From assembly GCA_964538565.1 (NCBI GenBank), contig CAZIGW010000139.1, positions 1 through 9,202 of the forward strand: a stretch of 9,202 nt of DNA, in the 5' to 3' direction. Positions 6,780-9,202 of the stretch are shown here, piece by piece; the stretch's first letter is position 1, and each line of letters opens with the position of its first letter. Both the position numbers and the translations under genes were made by a program. This DNA is from CAYVBN01 sp964538565. GTDB taxonomy: Bacteria; Pseudomonadota; Alphaproteobacteria; Rhizobiales; Xanthobacteraceae. The notes under the pieces are model-generated. The model worked only from the letters and a program-made list of their open reading frames with translations, made no database searches and was not told where the DNA came from.

Positions 6780-6833
6780 GCGCGGGCCCTCCGGGCGAGC
6801 GATCCGACGAGGCCCGCGCGGTGCCGGAGGGCC
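6780..6833. repeat. Overlapping alternative inverted repeats in the DUF2390-Bug intergenic region
   Basis: GGCCCTCCGG (6785-6794) is the exact reverse complement of CCGGAGGGCC (6824-6833), separated by 29 bases. The overlapping GCGCGGGCC (6780-6788) is the exact reverse complement of GGCCCGCGC (6811-6819). Because the two left arms share bases 6785-6788, the hairpins are mutually exclusive. They would lie in the leader of the DUF2390-ubiX transcript or in the 3' region of the Bug transcript. In so GC-rich a background some of this may be chance. Confidence 0.5.
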
Positions 6834-6835
6834 TG

Positions 6836-6861
6836 GCGGCGGGCCCCCTCGGTCCCGCCGC
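6836..6861 (-). terminator. Stem-loop downstream of the Bug-family gene, possible terminator
   Basis: GCGGCGGG (6836-6843) pairs perfectly with CCCGCCGC (6854-6861) around a ten-base loop, starting 33 bases after the stop codon of the minus-strand binding-protein gene. The position suits a terminator or an mRNA 3'-end stabiliser. No T-run follows on the minus strand, so a classical intrinsic terminator is not shown. Confidence 0.4.
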
Positions 6862-6894
6862 GTTTCGGTTGCGCCGCGCGCCGTGCACTGCGGG

Positions 6895-7920
6895 CTAGTT
6901 GAGCAGTTTCGCCGCCTTCTCCGAGACGGCTTTCGGCGTCGCGTACGACTCCTCCACCAGCTTCTGCACGTCGTCTCCGGAGACCGGGTTGATTTCGAGC
7001 TTTGCCTTCTCGGCATCCGCCACCAGATCCTTGTCGGTCAGGGCGTCCATGAAGGCCTTGCGCAGCGCGGCGACGCGGTCGGCCGGAACTCCCGGAGGCG
7101 CGAGGAACGGCCGGCCCATCACCTGGCGGGCGAAGAACAGCCTGAGGATCTGCCGCTGTTCATCATTCTTCGCGAGGTCCACCACGAGCGGTACGTTCGG
7201 CAGGTCGGGATGCTTGGAAAGCGCGAGCTGCACCAGGATGTTGATCTTCTTCTCGTCGAGCCATTTCTGATGTGTCGACTTGACGCTCGACCATGACCAG
7301 CCGCAGCGTCCTTTGACCTCGCCGCGTTCCATCGCCAGTCCGACGTCGTTTCCGCCCGGATATCCGCTGATGACCCGCATTTTCGTGCCGAGCACGCCGT
7401 TCATCAGGCGAGGAAACTGGTCCGTATCGGCGGACTTGCCGGTGCCGCCGACCACCAACTCCTTGTGCTCCAGATCCTCGACCGTCTTGATGCCGGAATC
7501 GTACCACGACACGCAGACGCTGACCTCGTTGTTCATGCTGCCGATCCAGTTGAACTTGGTCGCGTCGTATTGCGAGCCCTTCAGACCGAAAATTGGATCG
7601 AACGCCGTCCCCCGGCCGATGGCGCCGAACGCGGTGCCGTCCTTGGGGCCGACGTTGTAGAGCCAGTTTGCGAGCAGCAGGCTTCCCGCGCCGGTCATGT
7701 TCTTCGGCACGACGGTCGGGTTGCCCGGAATGTGTTTGCCGATGTAGCGAGCGAGGAGGCGCGCATAGACGTCGTAGCCGCCGCCGGCGCTGTATCCGAT
7801 ATAGAGCTCGACGGTCTTGCCCTTGTAGAACTGCTCCACCGTTTCCGCGCCGGCAAGCGACGGCAGCGCGATCGCAAGCGTCGCCGCCAGGGCCGCGCTG
7901 GCGAAAATCCTCGTCCGCAT
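6895..7920 (-). CDS. Bug-family tripartite tricarboxylate transporter (TctC-type) solute-binding protein
   Basis: This is a 341-residue periplasmic binding-protein precursor. The signal peptide runs from MRTRIF through a hydrophobic core to about SLAGA|ET (residue 25). The mature sequence has the TctC/Bug layout: FYKGKTVELYIGYSAGGGYD (31-50), which carries the ligand-loop GYSAGGGYD, then KHIPGNPTVVPKNMTGAGS (62-80), VSVCVSW, VVGGTGKSADTDQF, ISGYPGGNDVGLAMERGEV (184-202) and FLAPPGVPADRVAALRKAF (272-290). Members bind carboxylates or related small acids and normally deliver them to a TctA/TctB membrane pair, absent here; orphan receptors of this kind are common in betaproteobacteria. A strong GGGAGG site lies seven bases before the ATG. 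The protein belongs to the CGWSWSS (206-212) subgroup. The ligand cannot be predicted. The gene is divergent from the cupin pair across 199 bases, hinting at shared control. Confidence 0.9.
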   Translation of the reverse strand: MRTRIFASAALAATLAIALPSLAGAETVEQFYKGKTVELYIGYSAGGGYDVYARLLARYIGKHIPGNPTVVPKNMTGAGSLLLANWLYNVGPKDGTAFGAIGRGTAFDPIFGLKGSQYDATKFNWIGSMNNEVSVCVSWYDSGIKTVEDLEHKELVVGGTGKSADTDQFPRLMNGVLGTKMRVISGYPGGNDVGLAMERGEVKGRCGWSWSSVKSTHQKWLDEKKINILVQLALSKHPDLPNVPLVVDLAKNDEQRQILRLFFARQVMGRPFLAPPGVPADRVAALRKAFMDALTDKDLVADAEKAKLEINPVSGDDVQKLVEESYATPKAVSEKAAKLLN

Positions 7921-8119
7921 GTCAATCCTCCCTCTCTGTCCCGGTCGCCGGCAGTTTGCCGGTCTTGCCGGCATTTTGCGCGGCCGGAGCGTATCACCGA
8001 CTGCACGCGGCGGGGACTTCGCCAGTGTCGCAGGGGCCCGGTGGCCCCAGCTCGACGGGCGTGACAAGCGCGCGAATTGCGCCTATTTGCTGGCCGGCAT
8101 CGCAGAACGAGGAGCGTCA
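7921..8119. promoter_or_regulatory. Divergent promoter region between the Bug gene and the cupin genes
   Basis: The 199-base gap contains the Bug ribosome-binding site (minus strand), a cluster of GCCGG repeats (7946-7990), a small hairpin GGGGCC-CGGT-GGCCCC (8033-8048) and the GAGGAG site (8109-8114) of the first cupin. A possible plus-strand promoter is GTGACA (8061-8066), then 17 bases, then TATTTG (8084-8089): the -35 matches consensus well and the -10 poorly. No other ORF in the gap looks real. Confidence 0.35.
7946..7973. repeat. Short-period GCCGG repeats, possible operator
   Basis: GCCGG recurs at 7947, 7958 and 7967, each within a similar context (GCCGGCAGTTT, TTGCCGGTCTT, TTGCCGGCATTTT). 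The last copy forms the perfect 8-base palindrome TGCCGGCA (7966-7973), and CGCCGGCA (7946-7953) differs from it by one base. The roughly helical-turn spacing and the position in a divergent promoter suggest a regulator binding site, without proof. Confidence 0.35.
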
Positions 8120-8707
8120 ATGACGGGACTTTACGAGCGCACGCCCGGGAAGGGCCACAACCAGCCGCCGAGCGAAGACAAGGAAGGCAAGTGGGAGCGC
8201 TGGTCGAAGAAGCGGGTGTTCGTGCGCCAGCTCGAGGGCACCTACGGAGAGGTCTACAAGTCGCTGCTCGAGCAGCCGCGGGTGTTCTCCTCGCGCAATT
8301 TTCCCTGGAAGGGCGGCCCGACGCTCTACGGCAAGAGCATCATCAGCCCGCAGGCGGTCAACATCGTGCAGTCGATCGAGACGCACATCGAGTGCTACGC
8401 GCCGGGCGCCTACGGGCAGAAGCACGGCCACCTCAACAGCGCGGTGTTCTACGTGCTGAAAGGGCGCGGCCACGACGTGCACGACGGCCGCCGCATCGAC
8501 TGGCAGGCGGGCGACGTGATGATCGTCGAGAACGGCTGCGTGCACCAGCACTTCAACGACGATCCCGACAACGAGGCGATCCTGCTGGTGTTCAAGGCCA
8601 AGCCGCTGTTCCTGTTCATGCACCTCCTGTTCCAGAAGATCGTGTCCTATCCGCCCACGGAAGCGCTGCCCGGCCACGAGGACTTCCGGCCGCCGAACGA
8701 CCTCTAG
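8120..8707 (+). CDS. Single-domain cupin protein with incomplete metal site
   Basis: The protein has 195 residues; the ATG at 8120 follows GAGGAG at 8109-8114. After a polar N-terminal extension (1-45) comes a cupin beta-barrel. Motif 1 is GQKHGHLNSAVFYVLKGRG (99-117): the HxH pair H102/H104 is present, but the position that usually holds the metal-binding glutamate is alanine 108. Motif 2 is GDVMIVENGCVHQHFND (131-147), with H142 present and the usual PxG replaced by ENG. A metal could still be bound by three histidines (102, 104, 142), or the protein may be a non-catalytic partner. There is no signal peptide; a hydrophobic run, LFLFMHLLF (163-171), lies after the barrel. Cupins of this type include small dioxygenases, isomerases and sensors, so the reaction is not predictable. 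The next gene starts 46 bases later and encodes a related cupin, so an operon is likely. Confidence 0.85.
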   Translation: MTGLYERTPGKGHNQPPSEDKEGKWERWSKKRVFVRQLEGTYGEVYKSLLEQPRVFSSRNFPWKGGPTLYGKSIISPQAVNIVQSIETHIECYAPGAYGQKHGHLNSAVFYVLKGRGHDVHDGRRIDWQAGDVMIVENGCVHQHFNDDPDNEAILLVFKAKPLFLFMHLLFQKIVSYPPTEALPGHEDFRPPNDL

Positions 8708-8753
8708 GCGTCGGGACAGGCAGCACAGCAACGGAGCTGGAAGGACAGGACGA

Positions 8754-9202
8754 ATGACCAAGGTACTCGACGAGCGCGACGTGGCGCACATCGGCGACAA
8801 GACCTGCACGTTCCGCGCCGAGGACGTCGCCGCCTCGCAGGAATTCCGCCGCGCCTACGAGAAGCGCCCCAACGTGGTGAAGGCGGCCGACATGCCGTTC
8901 GAGCGTTCGGCCGACGGGCTGATCAAGCACCTGGTGCACCGCAAGCTCGACACGCGCGAGTGCTGCGTGGAGGCCTACATGCAGTTCCTCAAGGCCGGGG
9001 AGCGCTCGGGCAAGCACCGCCACATGTGGGAAGAGGTGATCTTCGTGGCGGAGGGCTCCGGCCACGACCTGCACTGGGACCTCAAGTTCGACTGCCTCGA
9101 CGCGTTCGAGTGGGAATGGGCGGCCGAGCCGGCGAGCCACGCCTGGCAGCGCGGCGACTTCATCTACGTGCCGCCCTACACGATCCACCAGCACGTCGCC
9201 GG
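8754..9202 (+). CDS. Second cupin protein with canonical motif 1 (3' partial)
   Basis: The ATG at 8754 follows AAGGA (8741-8745) with eight-base spacing, and the frame stays open to the window end (149 full codons). Cupin motif 1 is GERSGKHRHMWEEVIFVAEG (82-101), with the complete metal set H88, H90 and E94. Motif 2 begins GDFIYVPPYTIHQHVAG, with H145 as the fourth ligand; the usual PxG glycine is tyrosine. The inter-motif region is long and rich in aromatic and acidic residues (HDLHWD, then FEWEWAAEP, about 104-127), unlike the short loop of the preceding cupin. The two genes share the order of elements and phrases such as GxGHD after motif 1 and a HQH at motif 2, so they look like diverged tandem paralogues. 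A metal-dependent dioxygenase or isomerase is possible; the C-terminus and the substrate are unknown. Confidence 0.85.
   Translation, partial: MTKVLDERDVAHIGDKTCTFRAEDVAASQEFRRAYEKRPNVVKAADMPFERSADGLIKHLVHRKLDTRECCVEAYMQFLKAGERSGKHRHMWEEVIFVAEGSGHDLHWDLKFDCLDAFEWEWAAEPASHAWQRGDFIYVPPYTIHQHVA

Noticed and set aside
6741..7016. Upstream extension of the DUF2390 frame on the minus strand to 266 codons
   Set aside because: The extension runs through the hairpin-rich intergenic DNA and into the end of the Bug gene; family similarity begins only after 6740.
8117..9194. Long minus-strand frames opposite the cupin genes
   Set aside because: The plus-strand frames contain cupin motifs and good ribosome-binding sites; the antisense products are rich in valine, leucine and histidine with no family resemblance.
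1..9202. CRISPR array, tRNA, rRNA, insertion sequence, integrase or toxin-antitoxin genes
   Set aside because: No regular repeat-spacer pattern, no tRNA-like or rRNA-like sequence, no terminal inverted repeats with a transposase frame and no mobile-element protein motifs were seen.

Overview
The window is about 9.2 kb of uniformly GC-rich, densely coding chromosomal DNA. The gene content (TIGR02444/DUF2390 protein, UbiX, a Bug/TctC-type binding protein, a Tup transporter) points to a proteobacterium, most plausibly a Burkholderiales-like betaproteobacterium; an alphaproteobacterium cannot be excluded. I see no rRNA, tRNA, CRISPR array, insertion sequence or phage gene. The most AT-rich stretch is the divergent promoter region around 3200-3240.

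Layout. (1) Positions 1-2236, plus strand: the C-terminal two thirds of a fumarate reductase/succinate dehydrogenase-like (AprA-like) flavoprotein, then a secreted NitT/TauT-type ABC substrate-binding protein whose frame is broken by one in-frame TAG at 1979-1981. (2) Positions 2321-5568: a complete oxyanion-uptake module. A minus-strand one-component regulator (excisionase-type helix-turn-helix fused to a periplasmic-binding-protein-like sensor) is divergent from a tight operon of permease, ATPase and binding protein, in the order tupB-tupC-tupA. The binding protein carries the Tup signature, so tungstate is the likely ligand. (3) Positions 5578-7920, minus strand: a UbiX flavin prenyltransferase, a DUF2390 protein just upstream of it, and a solitary Bug-family solute-binding protein. 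(4) Positions 8120-9202, plus strand: two tandem cupin genes divergent from the Bug gene, the second cut by the window end.

How the genes may work together. The tup module is self-contained: the regulator probably senses tungstate or molybdate in the cytoplasm and controls the divergent transporter. The flavoprotein, two orphan binding proteins, UbiX (which makes prenylated FMN for UbiD-type decarboxylases) and the cupins resemble accessory catabolic clusters for aromatic or organic acids, but no catabolic enzyme with a definable substrate lies inside the window, so that link is inference. Nothing here is clearly a new system. The points most worth a second look are the internal amber codon, the HTH-sensor/tupBCA arrangement with the binding protein last, and the unequal metal-site residues of the cupin pair.
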